Part shown: piece by piece, positions 16,591 through 25,500 of the stretch
Position numbering within the stretch: position 1 is the first letter of the stretch
Layout: each line of letters opens with the position of its first letter
NCBI GenBank assembly: GCA_017631385.1
Contig: JAGBTH010000016.1
Span: 1-50,285 of the forward strand
Length of the DNA: 50,285 nt
Direction of reading: 5' to 3'
DNA from: Kiritimatiellia bacterium
Lineage (GTDB): Bacteria; Verrucomicrobiota; Kiritimatiellia; RFP12; UBA1067
Program-made: the position numbers and the translations under genes
Notes under the pieces: generated by a model
Database searches by the model: none
Told to the model about the DNA's origin: nothing
What the model saw: only the letters and a program-made list of their open reading frames with translations

Positions 16591-18308
16591 TTTGGCTCCT
16601 CAAACTTCAGATTCAATTCAACCTGCTGAAGACTGCTCTTACGACCTATGGTAGGCGCGCCTACTATCTCCACTCCATTAGTAGCGAAAGCTCCAGTCTT
16701 TTCGAGACGCTTTTTTAAGAGATCCGCGATAGTACTCTCAGATTCTTTCTCGGCGAGGCTTTGGGTCTGATCTCTCCAGCCACGAAGAGTAACCGTAGTT
16801 ACAACCTCAGTACGCTGCTTGACAGGCTGTTGGCGCGCGCGAGAGCGCCCGCGGCGAGAAGGCTGAACCTTAGGTTCTTCAGTTTTAACTGTTACAGCCT
16901 TTTCATCCCATTTAGCGATCCACATATCGCCCTCTATGGCTTTACGGACCGTCTCTATGCGTTTTAGATAAGCATCTCGCTTAAAGAGTCTCTTCGCCAA
17001 TGCTAAAGAAGCGCCCTTCTCGGCTTCAAACTTTTCGATAGCCTTCTTATTATTATTTTCTATACTGTCAAGACGCGAAAGCTCCGCCGATAAAGACTCT
17101 TCCTCAGAGCGTAAAGCTTCTAATTCATTAGTCTGAGAGAAGTAGCTAAATACAGCCGCCGCTACGAGGGACGCTGATCCAATCGCAACGAACGGAATGC
17201 GCTTGGCTTCTTTACGGGCCAATGTTATTGACGGCGGTAATAGATTAATAGCGATTGAAGCGCGCTCCGCGGCTCGGAAAGCTAAACCCGTTGTCGCTGA
17301 GAGATAAACACTATCATACTCAAGCTCAGGAGCCTGGCAGGTAGCCGCTACTGATACCGTGTCAAAAGGATTAAGAAACGCGACCTCTATTTGAAGAGAA
17401 TCCTGGAAGAAGTCTGCGAGCTGAGGTAGTAATGCCGTACCACCCGTCAAATAAAGCTTCGCTGGAGTTGCTCCACCCTGTTGGCTACGATAAAAATTAA
17501 TAGAGCGGGTAATCTCGGCGTGAAGACGCGTCGCGACAGATCTACATACCTTAGATACGCGATCTAAAGTCTCGTCTTCGTCCTCCGTAACGCCGCCCAT
17601 CGATACATAAGCGTTTTGACACTTATAATTCTCGGCGTCATCTATAGAACACCCTAAGGCTTGGGCAATTTCTTTAGTAATAGTATTGCCAGCTACCGGA
17701 ATAGCGCGATTATAAATCTTTTCGCCCTCTACAATTGAAAGAGATGTGGTTTTAGCGCCAATATCAAGTATAACAGCACAGCCGCCTTCGTAAGTGGGGC
17801 TCGCCTGAAGAAGGTTGATTAACGAAATGGGCGCTACATCAATCACATCTGGGTCAAATCCCACTGACTTGACAGCCGCTACAAGATTCTCTATCTGATC
17901 TACTTTCGAAGCAACAATAATAACCGACTTATCCCCAGTTACCGTATCACCGAGAATATGGCTATCACAGACCATCTCATCAATCGGGAATGGAATATTC
18001 TGCTCGATTTCGTATCTTACGAGAGTCTCGAATTTATCCTGACCCCCAGCGAAAGGAATCGCGGCATTTCGTAAGAACGCCATTTGGCCTGATATCGATA
18101 TAGATACCTTACCAGGCTTTATCCCCTTAGTGCGCATTATTTCGTGAAGCGCCGGAGCGAGAATCGTCGTTACATTACCAGAATCAAGCGGAGCTGCTAG
18201 AGTAGCCTTACCGTATTTTAATAAAGTAAGGGATTTACCGCCGGCATCATATTCAGCTAAAGTAACTGAAGATGCTCCAATATTGAGAGTCAGTAGCTTC
18301 TTTCCCAT
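16581..18308 (-). CDS. pilM: PilM-PilN fusion, type IV pilus-like inner membrane platform protein
   Basis: The N-terminal 345 residues or so are an actin-like PilM/FtsA-type ATPase: LLTLNIGASSVTLAEYD, RYEIEQNIPFPIDEM, VILDIGAKTTSLSIVEG and LYLTGGTALLPQL are the phosphate- and adenosine-site motifs. It is followed by a PilN-like part: NLLPP near residue 356, one membrane helix at about 373-393, a coiled coil, and an alpha/beta domain to residue 575. PilM and PilN are separate proteins in Pseudomonas; here one chain joins the cytoplasmic ring to the periplasm. This matches Amuc_1101. I chose ATG 18308; the TTG at 18314 lacks support. No pilus motor ATPase (PilB/PilT), PilC or prepilin is in the window. 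Confidence 0.9.
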   Translation of the reverse strand: MGKKLLTLNIGASSVTLAEYDAGGKSLTLLKYGKATLAAPLDSGNVTTILAPALHEIMRTKGIKPGKVSISISGQMAFLRNAAIPFAGGQDKFETLVRYEIEQNIPFPIDEMVCDSHILGDTVTGDKSVIIVASKVDQIENLVAAVKSVGFDPDVIDVAPISLINLLQASPTYEGGCAVILDIGAKTTSLSIVEGEKIYNRAIPVAGNTITKEIAQALGCSIDDAENYKCQNAYVSMGGVTEDEDETLDRVSKVCRSVATRLHAEITRSINFYRSQQGGATPAKLYLTGGTALLPQLADFFQDSLQIEVAFLNPFDTVSVAATCQAPELEYDSVYLSATTGLAFRAAERASIAINLLPPSITLARKEAKRIPFVAIGSASLVAAAVFSYFSQTNELEALRSEEESLSAELSRLDSIENNNKKAIEKFEAEKGASLALAKRLFKRDAYLKRIETVRKAIEGDMWIAKWDEKAVTVKTEEPKVQPSRRGRSRARQQPVKQRTEVVTTVTLRGWRDQTQSLAEKESESTIADLLKKRLEKTGAFATNGVEIVGAPTIGRKSSLQQVELNLKFEEPKWK

Positions 18309-18329
18309 AATCAAAACCGATTAATTTTA

Positions 18330-19067
18330 TTATTGAGCAACGTCTTCGTAATCGTTAGGATTTACGAGAGCCCAGATAGTTTTAGAGCGATCAACTAAGC
18401 CTTGGCGACGCTCAATCATAGGCTCACCGTTCTTATCCTTAGAATCCATAATCTTAGATTCATTCCACCACATAGTACGACTCTTAATACCAGGGATTTC
18501 GCTCTCGCTGGTACCAGCTAAGATCTCGCCCTCAGGATTAGTAATTACTAAACCGACAGCCTTAGGCTCGCCGAATCTTTCGAGATAAGAGGGCGGTAAG
18601 CATACACTAGCAGCATGAGCGCCGCGCGGAATGTTCACATAGCTAACCGTAGTAGAGAAATATGAATAAGGAGGAATCTTCTCGCGAGACTTCTTATCAG
18701 CCTCAGTAGCTGTTGAAGTATCAAGTAAGACGTGCCAAGTAAATACAAGGCGATCCGTCCACTGGTCAAGAGTCTCGTACTTCGCCTCAAGCACAATCCA
18801 GCGACGATCCTTCATATAGCACTTACCAATAATCGTACCACCAGGGACCGAAGGCGCTGAGAGAGTTGAAGCGCGACCGACCTTAGGAAGACGCTCAAGT
18901 ATTACACGAGGAGCCTTAGAAGCGGAATTCGAAGAACTAGATGCATTCGCCTGTACAGCGTTACCGCGAACGCCGCGAGTATTCCTTCTAGAACTTTGAG
19001 CGTCGGCTGTTGTTGCAACGAGCGCTGCCGTAATTGCAACAACTGAAAGAATAAGACTTTTTTTCAT
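18330..19067 (-). CDS. Amuc_1102-like secreted protein
   Basis: First gene of the five-gene pilus-like set. It has a clean signal peptide (MKKSLILSVVAITAALVA, cleavage about after TADA), then a Ser/Asn/Arg-rich linker to about residue 55 and a beta-rich domain, consistent with the immunoglobulin-like fold reported for Amuc_1102. The family assignment rests on size, position and topology more than on motifs. ATG 19067 is preferred over ATG 19073, because AGGAGG ends only one base before the latter but seven bases before the former. The stop is 21 bp from pilM. The likely location is the periplasm or the outer surface, as an accessory or structural part of the secretin complex. Confidence 0.75.
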   Translation of the reverse strand: MKKSLILSVVAITAALVATTADAQSSRRNTRGVRGNAVQANASSSSNSASKAPRVILERLPKVGRASTLSAPSVPGGTIIGKCYMKDRRWIVLEAKYETLDQWTDRLVFTWHVLLDTSTATEADKKSREKIPPYSYFSTTVSYVNIPRGAHAASVCLPPSYLERFGEPKAVGLVITNPEGEILAGTSESEIPGIKSRTMWWNESKIMDSKDKNGEPMIERRQGLVDRSKTIWALVNPNDYEDVAQ

Positions 19068-19089
19068 ATTCATACCTCCTTATAATAAA

Positions 19090-20079
19090 TTAAAGAACCT
19101 TCATCTTAGGTAGATCTTGAATATCAACTACACCAACGACTCTACCCGACGGATCGCAAACCGGCAAATCATCTATGCGGCGCTTTTCAAAGACCTTAAG
19201 AAGCTCCGCCGCGTATACGTCGTCTCTAACGAACATCGGCGAAGGAGTCATTACCGAAGCTACCTCGCTCGCAAGAAGCGAAGTAGCATCACCCCCCTCG
19301 CTCATCCTACGCCTAAAATCGCCATCAGTGAAAATACCTAGAAGTTTACCGCTATCATCAGCAACTACCGCCGAGCCACTCTTAGCGCGTGTCATCGCCA
19401 TAAGAGTATCCATGACGCTCGACGAAGGTAATACGCGCGCAAGGCGATCGCCAGTACGCATAATATCAGTAACCTTCATTACGAGCGCACGCCCAATCGC
19501 GCCCGCGGGATGATTCATCGCATACTCTTCGATAGCGAACTTTTGGGCGTCGATTAGCACCATCGCGAGCGCGTCACCCATCGCCATTGTAGCAGTAGTC
19601 GAATTAGTCGGCGCCATACCGAAGGGGCAAGCTTCGCGACCGCAAGGAATCTCAAGATGAATATCGCTCATCCTCGCTAGCGACGAGTCAGCCTTACCAG
19701 TCATCGAAACAACTTTAAGACCGTGACGACGAATAGCTGGAATAAGCTTTAAAAGCTCATCAGACTCACCGCTAAATGAAAGCGCGATAAGAATATCTTT
19801 AGCAGCGACCATACCTAAATCACCATGCATCGCCTGAACAGGATTAAGGACTATCGATCTTATACCTGTCGAAGCGAATATCGCGCTCATCTTCTCGGCG
19901 ATATGAAGATTTTTACCAACGCCCGAAACGACAACGATGCCGCCCTCGGCAGCCGTCGCTAGTATCATCTTGACGGTGTTAGTAAAGCTCTCGCCAAGCG
20001 AATCACGCGTACGCCTAAGGCCTTCGATTTCGACATCGAAGACCTCGGTAGCTCTCGTTATCATTTCGTTTTCTGTCAT
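19090..20079 (-). CDS. kdsD: Arabinose-5-phosphate isomerase (KdsD/KpsF/GutQ)
   Basis: Converts ribulose-5-phosphate to arabinose-5-phosphate, the first step towards KDO for lipopolysaccharide core. The SIS domain covers about residues 35-190 with SGVGKNLHIAEKMSAIFAST, HGDLGM, SFSGESDELL and EACPFGMAPTNSTTATMAMG, then two CBS domains from about 205 to 329. The length of 329 fits. The active-site loop reads NHPAGAIGR where E. coli-type enzymes have HPGG; from memory, HPAG is also found in chlamydial and plant homologues. It is the first gene after the promoter at 20112-20140, and lies 22 bp before the pilus operon, so envelope sugar supply and pilus genes may share a transcript. Confidence 0.93.
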   Translation of the reverse strand: MTENEMITRATEVFDVEIEGLRRTRDSLGESFTNTVKMILATAAEGGIVVVSGVGKNLHIAEKMSAIFASTGIRSIVLNPVQAMHGDLGMVAAKDILIALSFSGESDELLKLIPAIRRHGLKVVSMTGKADSSLARMSDIHLEIPCGREACPFGMAPTNSTTATMAMGDALAMVLIDAQKFAIEEYAMNHPAGAIGRALVMKVTDIMRTGDRLARVLPSSSVMDTLMAMTRAKSGSAVVADDSGKLLGIFTDGDFRRRMSEGGDATSLLASEVASVMTPSPMFVRDDVYAAELLKVFEKRRIDDLPVCDPSGRVVGVVDIQDLPKMKVL

Positions 20080-20111
20080 ATCTTTTTCTAATTAATCCAA
20101 TTATGTTAAAA

Positions 20112-20140
20112 ATTGTAACAAATTGGCGACTTTTACTCAA
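20112..20140 (-). promoter_or_regulatory. Promoter for the kdsD-pilus operon
   Basis: On the minus strand, TTGAGT (20140-20135) and TACAAT (20117-20112) are separated by 17 bp, a fair sigma-70-type match. The -35 overlaps the pta stop codon. RNA would start near 20105, about 26 nt before kdsD. This is the only clear promoter between pta and the secretin gene. Confidence 0.55.
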
Positions 20141-21183
20141 GAGAGTTTTTTACTTTGGCTCTGAAGAAGGGTAACGGCGATAGTACCTACAATATCCTCA
20201 GCTGAACAGCCGCGTGACAAATCATTCATCGCTTTAGCGAGGCCTTGGAGGTTAGGACCGATAGCCTCGGCGCCGCCTAAGCGCTGCGCGATCTTATAAC
20301 CTATATTACCAGACTGAAGGTCAGGGAAGATAAAGACATTAGCGTTACCATGGATCTGGCCATTGGGGTTCTTAAGCTGACCTACCGAAGGAACAATCGC
20401 CGCGTCGAACTGCATTTCGCCATCAACCTTAATGCCTGCCGCGGCGAATTTAGGAGCTGCGATCTCATACGCCTTTTGAACCTTCTCAACAAGAGGGCCG
20501 CCAGCGGAACCCTTAGTCGAGAACGAAAGAAACGCTACACGCGGCTCATTACCTGTTAAATCGCGATATGTTCTCGCAGTTGCGATAGCGATATCCGCTA
20601 ACTGCTCGCTCGTCGGATCGGGAATAACAGCGCAGTCGCCAAACGCTACAACGCTATCGCCGGCGGGAGTAGGCTCCTTAAGATCCATAATAAAGCACGA
20701 GCTCGCCGTCTTAACGCCCTTCTCAGTGCCGAGAGTATGGAACGCCGCGCGAAGCATATCACCGGTCGAAGCGATTGAGCCGGCGACAAGACCATCGGCG
20801 AGCCCAAGCTTAACGAGCATTCCGCCAAAATAAATACGCTTAGTGCGAAGAGTCTGCTGAGCGGAAGCTAAGTCGATAAGACGCTGCTTCTCGGCCGGCT
20901 TTTTAGACTCTTTAGCGTTCCAAGCTTCTAGAAACTCCTGCTCGAGCTTAATGTCGCCCTGAGTATAGTCAATAACCTTAATACCGCGAGCCGCCATTGA
21001 TAAACCTACCGAAGCCTCAGCGAGAGCGATTTCTTCTTTCGTTCCAAGGACTATAGGCTTACAAATCTTACGGTCTACACATGCACACGCAGCTGTAACG
21101 ACGCGCGCGTCCATACCCTCGGGTAGAACGATCGTGCCATTAAGCTTAGAGGCGTTTTCAATAATTGTCTTAATCGCGTTCAT
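20137..21183 (-). CDS. pta: Phosphate acetyltransferase
   Basis: Interconverts acetyl-CoA and acetyl phosphate in the cytoplasm. The 348-residue protein is the short, single-domain form. Family marks are GTIVLPEGMDARVVTAA near the N-terminus, GGMLVKLGLADGLVAGS, FSTKGSAGGP, GEMQFDAAIVPSVGQLK and NVFIFPDLQSGNIGYKIAQR with the GPNLQGLAKAMNDLSRGC loop. With the acetate kinase upstream it forms the classic acetate fermentation pathway that yields ATP. The two genes are separated by 213 bp of repeats that hold a promoter, so pta can be made apart from ackA. No strong Shine-Dalgarno precedes ATG 21183. Confidence 0.96.
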   Translation of the reverse strand: MNAIKTIIENASKLNGTIVLPEGMDARVVTAACACVDRKICKPIVLGTKEEIALAEASVGLSMAARGIKVIDYTQGDIKLEQEFLEAWNAKESKKPAEKQRLIDLASAQQTLRTKRIYFGGMLVKLGLADGLVAGSIASTGDMLRAAFHTLGTEKGVKTASSCFIMDLKEPTPAGDSVVAFGDCAVIPDPTSEQLADIAIATARTYRDLTGNEPRVAFLSFSTKGSAGGPLVEKVQKAYEIAAPKFAAAGIKVDGEMQFDAAIVPSVGQLKNPNGQIHGNANVFIFPDLQSGNIGYKIAQRLGGAEAIGPNLQGLAKAMNDLSRGCSAEDIVGTIAVTLLQSQSKKLS

Positions 21184-21396
21184 TTTATTTTAGTTTTAAA
21201 GTTTTTAGTTTTGAGTTGAAAGTCGAAGTTGAAGTTGAAGTCGAACAATGGAAGTTTTTAGTTGAAAGTCGAAGTCGAGGTTGGAGACGAAGTCGAAGTT
21301 GAAGTCGAACAATGGAATTATATCTTTCTTATAAAAATGTAAACTCACCTTTGTTCGACTTGGACTTCAACTTCAACTTGAACTTCTACTACCCTT
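21184..21396. repeat. Hexamer-type direct and inverted repeats between ackA and pta
   Basis: This gene-free region is built of GAAGTT/GAAGTC hexamers. A 23-bp sequence at 21231-21253 recurs identically at 21295-21317, each copy preceded by more hexamers and a GTTTTTAGTT lead. The complementary arm lies at 21351-21386: TTGTTCGACTT at 21351-21361 pairs exactly with AAGTCGAACAA at 21302-21312, and CAACTTC units continue the match with a small bulge. The loop is about 38 bases and contains the TATAAT of the pta promoter. It is a different family from the heptamer elements in uvrA and coaE, but has the same plan of short iterated units in inverted arms. Confidence 0.85.
21317..21343 (-). promoter_or_regulatory. 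Promoter candidate for pta within the repeat loop
   Basis: On the minus strand a perfect TATAAT (21322-21317) follows TTTACA (21343-21338) with a 15-bp spacer, which is somewhat short. RNA would begin near 21310 and run through the tandem repeats as a leader of about 127 nt. It is the best promoter match before pta. Confidence 0.45.
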
Positions 21397-22527
21397 TTAC
21401 TCTCCTAATACACGAACAGTGTCGCGGGCGATCATAAGCTCCTCGTTCGTCGGAATAATAACGACTGGAATCTTAGATGCCTTAGTCGAGATAACAGCTA
21501 CCTGACCGCGAGTCTTATTAGCCTTCTTATCAAGCTTAATACCAAGCGCTCCAAGACGATTGACGATACGCTCACGAACTTCGCTAGAATTCTCGCCGAT
21601 ACCACCCGTCATAACAATCGCATCAGCGCCGCCAATTACAGTATTATAAGCTCCAATATAAAGCGCCATACGATAAGCTAGCATCTCTAAGGCGAGCTCA
21701 GCCATCTTATCGCCCTTCTGAGCCTTAGATACGATATCGCGGCAGTCGCTCGATCCAGTGAGAGCTAAAAGACCAGACTTCTTATTTAAAATCGCGTCCA
21801 TCTCGGCGGGGGTCTTCTTCTCGGCTTCCATAATCGAGAGAATAGCGGCGGTATCGATATCACCGCAACGCGTACCCATAATGAGACCTGCGAGCGGAGT
21901 TAAGCCCATAGTCGTATCAACGCACTCACCATTCTTAACCGCCGCAAATGACGAGCCGTTACCCATGTGGCAGGTTACGACATTTAACTTAGAGACGGGC
22001 TTTTTCAAGAACTTAGCAGCTTCTTGAACAACAAACTTATGGCTCGTACCATGGAAGCCGTACTTACGAATACCCATCTTCTTATAATACTTAGGGTCGA
22101 TAGCGTACATCGCCGCGCAATCAGGCATCGTCTGATGGAAGGCGGTATCGAATACAGCTACATTAGGAACGCCCTTAAAGATTTTCTCGCAAGCCTCAAT
22201 ACCACCTAGATTCGGCGGCATGTGAAGAGGCCCGAACTTAACGAGCTTCTTACATTCAGCCATAACCTTCTTGCTCATCTTTACAGAATCCTTAAAGACT
22301 TCAGCTCCGTGAAGAACACGGTGACCGATCGCGTCAATATCCTTAGGATTACCTAATTCCTCAACAACCTGCTTAAGAGCCTCGGTGTGATCCTTAGGTC
22401 CACCGCAACCAATACGCTCAACAAGACCCTTAGCGAGGCGCTCGCCCTTCTTCATGCTGAAGAGCTGATACTTTAAGGAACTAGAACCCGAGTTAATTAC
22501 TAGAACTTTATCAATAGCTTTTTTCAT
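21397..22527 (-). CDS. ackA: Acetate kinase
   Basis: Makes ATP and acetate from acetyl phosphate and ADP, partner of pta. Motifs in order: VLVINSGSSSLKYQLF at residues 8-23, GHRVLHGAEVF, PLHMPPNLGGIEACE, VAVFDTAFHQTMP, RKYGFHGTSHKFV, HMGNGSSFAAV, MGLTPLAGLIMGTRCGDID and MTGGIGENSSEVRERI. At 376 residues it is slightly shorter than the usual 395-405, mainly in the region after residue 30; the catalytic motifs are intact. No Shine-Dalgarno is evident before ATG 22527. A GC-rich hairpin (22547-22570) lies 19 bases before the start, so it may separate this unit from the giant gene upstream. Confidence 0.96.
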   Translation of the reverse strand: MKKAIDKVLVINSGSSSLKYQLFSMKKGERLAKGLVERIGCGGPKDHTEALKQVVEELGNPKDIDAIGHRVLHGAEVFKDSVKMSKKVMAECKKLVKFGPLHMPPNLGGIEACEKIFKGVPNVAVFDTAFHQTMPDCAAMYAIDPKYYKKMGIRKYGFHGTSHKFVVQEAAKFLKKPVSKLNVVTCHMGNGSSFAAVKNGECVDTTMGLTPLAGLIMGTRCGDIDTAAILSIMEAEKKTPAEMDAILNKKSGLLALTGSSDCRDIVSKAQKGDKMAELALEMLAYRMALYIGAYNTVIGGADAIVMTGGIGENSSEVRERIVNRLGALGIKLDKKANKTRGQVAVISTKASKIPVVIIPTNEELMIARDTVRVLGE

Positions 22528-22546
22528 GATTTAATTTGATTATTTT

Positions 22547-22570
22547 GCCCGCCGCTTTTTCGCGGCGGGC
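22547..22570 (-). terminator. GC-rich hairpin after the 4130-aa gene
   Basis: GCCCGCCGC (22547-22555) and GCGGCGGGC (22562-22570) form a perfect 9-bp stem with a 6-base loop. It lies 9 bases beyond the stop of the giant gene. On the minus strand the bases after the stem are AAAATAATC, so the usual U-run is missing. It is a probable transcript end or RNA-stabilising structure rather than a textbook intrinsic terminator. Confidence 0.6.
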
Positions 22571-22579
22571 TTAAGTTAT

Positions 22580-25500
22580 TTATTCAGTTACAACGACCTT
22601 AAAGAATCCACTAGTCTCAGAGCCAAGACCACCAATATCAATCGTTTGAGCTCCGTTACCAACGGTAATCTCCTCAGTGGCCTTAACCGTCCAGTCGGCA
22701 TCCGAAAGAGAAGCCTTCCATAGCACCTGACATGTTACAGTCTTCGAGGTTTCGCCCTCAAGAGTTATAAAGCCAAGTCCATTGGTATTACCCTCAGCAG
22801 TATTAAGCTCGCCGTCGATTTCGACAACTACATTACCATTGGCATCGAACGAAACAGACTTAATCTCAATGGATTCAACCTTAGACTCAACCTGAATCGA
22901 GCCGTTAGAGCCAACCGTAACTGCATCAGGATTGTACCCGAGCGCAAGCGCCATCATACGAGGTGATGCAAAAGCAGTTATAATGTAGTTGTTATACGCA
23001 TCAATATTATACCAATTAACTACTTTTTCTTTGATATTAGCTGCGAGCACTTTATTAATGGGGAATACAAAAGCCTTTGTTTCATCAATATTAGCCGCAC
23101 CATTATCCAACTTACCACCATTCTTCACATATTCCCAAGCATCGGGCAAACAGTTACCATTAGCATCAACATCTTCAATATAGATGTCAATAGGCTTTTC
23201 AAAACCGTTACGGTCAGTAAGTTCAAATTGTGTAGGTGTAAATGCTCTTGAACCAGATTTATCACGCCCACACGCGTAACCCCACGACTCAAAGGAATCG
23301 CGCTGACGCTTAACAGCTCCATCCGCCTTAAGATCGGCGTACGCTCTTAAGAAGTAAGTACCCTTAGTAAGCCCCATAAGAACAGCGTTAGTCGAATGCT
23401 CAACACCTTCGGCTATCACCGAATCTAAATTATCTACAACTACACGCCCCACAGGAGTTCCTGTGAAGTCTGGCGTTGTAAATGCTTCTACTACGAATGT
23501 AGAATTATTAGCCACATTCTTAGGTCCAAAGTACTTAACGGAAACAGGAATATTCGCATATCCAGCACCATGTTCAAGCGAATTCATACGGAAGACATAA
23601 TTTTCTGTCGACCACGCATCGCTCCTGAATTTTGAGTTATACATTGAAACTCGCCAGGTATAATTCTTGTAATTATCCAAGCCATCGCCAATATAAGCAT
23701 CCGCCTCAAATGTATATACACCATCAGCATCACGCACGGGTGCGCGACGAACACCAGAATCCCAAACAACCTGAGCTCCGTCAAGAATCTGAACTTTAAA
23801 CGCCATATAAGTATCTGCACCATTCTGCATCTTCCACTTAAATGTAGGATGCGTACCCCAAACCACCGAATCACTTACACCAGGAGAAACGGCGATTGGT
23901 TTAGCACGAAGATTCTTTGAATCGAATCGTCTAACTGTGCAAATTGAATAATAATTATTGGTTGTATTAATATCTACTGTTCCATTTCCAAAAACTATCG
24001 TGTATGCAACCTCTGTCGCATCGATATTCTTAGAAGTTAACAGAGTAGCAGTCTCTGCGTCGAATAACTCCCAATCAATATCTAAGCCCGACTTTAATAC
24101 GTCAGCCTCACAAATATAGTCGCGCACCTTAAGATTCATTACTTGATCAAAGACACACCTTGCCACCACACCATATTTAGTTACTGGCACACCATTAACC
24201 AAAGTTCGGAAAATTCGAACTCTCTGTGAACTCTCGCTAGTAGGAGCACCAATATATGGAGGCTCTATATCCCCCGCCTCAGAACCCCAAAGCTTCCTGC
24301 GGTCTGTTTCGCCAGTTAGAAGATTTGCGCGAGTAATCATCGGTATCGTATCGGTAAGCTCGATTACGGTCTTACCCTGACGCCAGCCGACATCAACACC
24401 AATAGCTGTGCCCATAGGCTCACCAGGTGTATACTTACCATCGCCATCAAGATCGTAGAAAGCAATAATCGTATTCTTACCCTCTTTAACGAATCCCTCA
24501 TCGGTCTCGCCTAAGAAAAGCTCTAACTTATTAGACTGCAATGCTGGAACAACAGAGTTGTAGTTAAAGCGCAATACGGACTGCTTAACATTGAATACTG
24601 GAGCCGAGTCACTGCCAGCTTCTTGAGTTAATATGTCTTGAAGCGGACCAAGATCAATCGAATAGTCGCCTGTAATTAGGTCAACCTTACCGATAGTCTT
24701 ACCAACCAACTGTAACGAACCTTCATTCGTAAGTATGATTACGCGGTCTTCAGCGAATGTACTCCACTTAAACTCACCAGACTGAAGAACTATGTAGCCA
24801 TGGCCAAACTTCTCCAAAAGCTCTAAATATGTATTGTAGTCTTCGGTATAATAATTACTAGGCCATTTAGCCGCAGCGATAGGATCGATCTGGCTTAAAT
24901 CCCGTACGAGGAATGTACAGCACTTATCAGTATCGATCTGAGCGAATTCAAGCTTAAACGACGTTGCCGAGATATGCCCAGGCGTAAGCGTACCCGAAAC
25001 AACCTTATCGGCCCAAGCCCCAATATAGACGGTATTCGCAACCTCAGCACCAGGCTGAACCTTAAATGTTGCATCAGGCTTAATAAGGTCTTTATCAGTA
25101 TAAGTCTGAACAACTATCGGAGCTAAGGAACCAGATACCTGAGTATCGCCATTCTGGTTGCTGTTATTACCACTATCGTTATCTCCGGCAAGAGGCTGCT
25201 TACCGTTGTAACGGAGCGTAAGCTTTAATGTCGGGATTGGCATATCCTTAATTTCGCTGTCGCCAATAACATGCGAAACATAAGGAGCGATAATAGACTT
25301 AGTAAAGTCATTATAGCGAGCCTCGGCGAAATTGCTCCAGCCATCCTCATCGCTATCTGCATCAGCATCCCACGCATAACGGCTCGCGTAAGACATCCCC
25401 CAATCATCTTCCTGGCGATCGTCAATGAAGTCGTGATCGCTAAAGATCTCGCCTGCATAAAGCTCACCAATCTTAACGAAGTAGTCAAGATCAAACCCAT

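Noticed and set aside
18309..18314. A TTG start for the PilM-PilN gene, and likewise TTG starts at 4107 and 47295 for two other genes.
   Set aside because: In each case a nearby ATG gives a family-typical N-terminus; at 4101 and 47253 it also has a better placed ribosome site.
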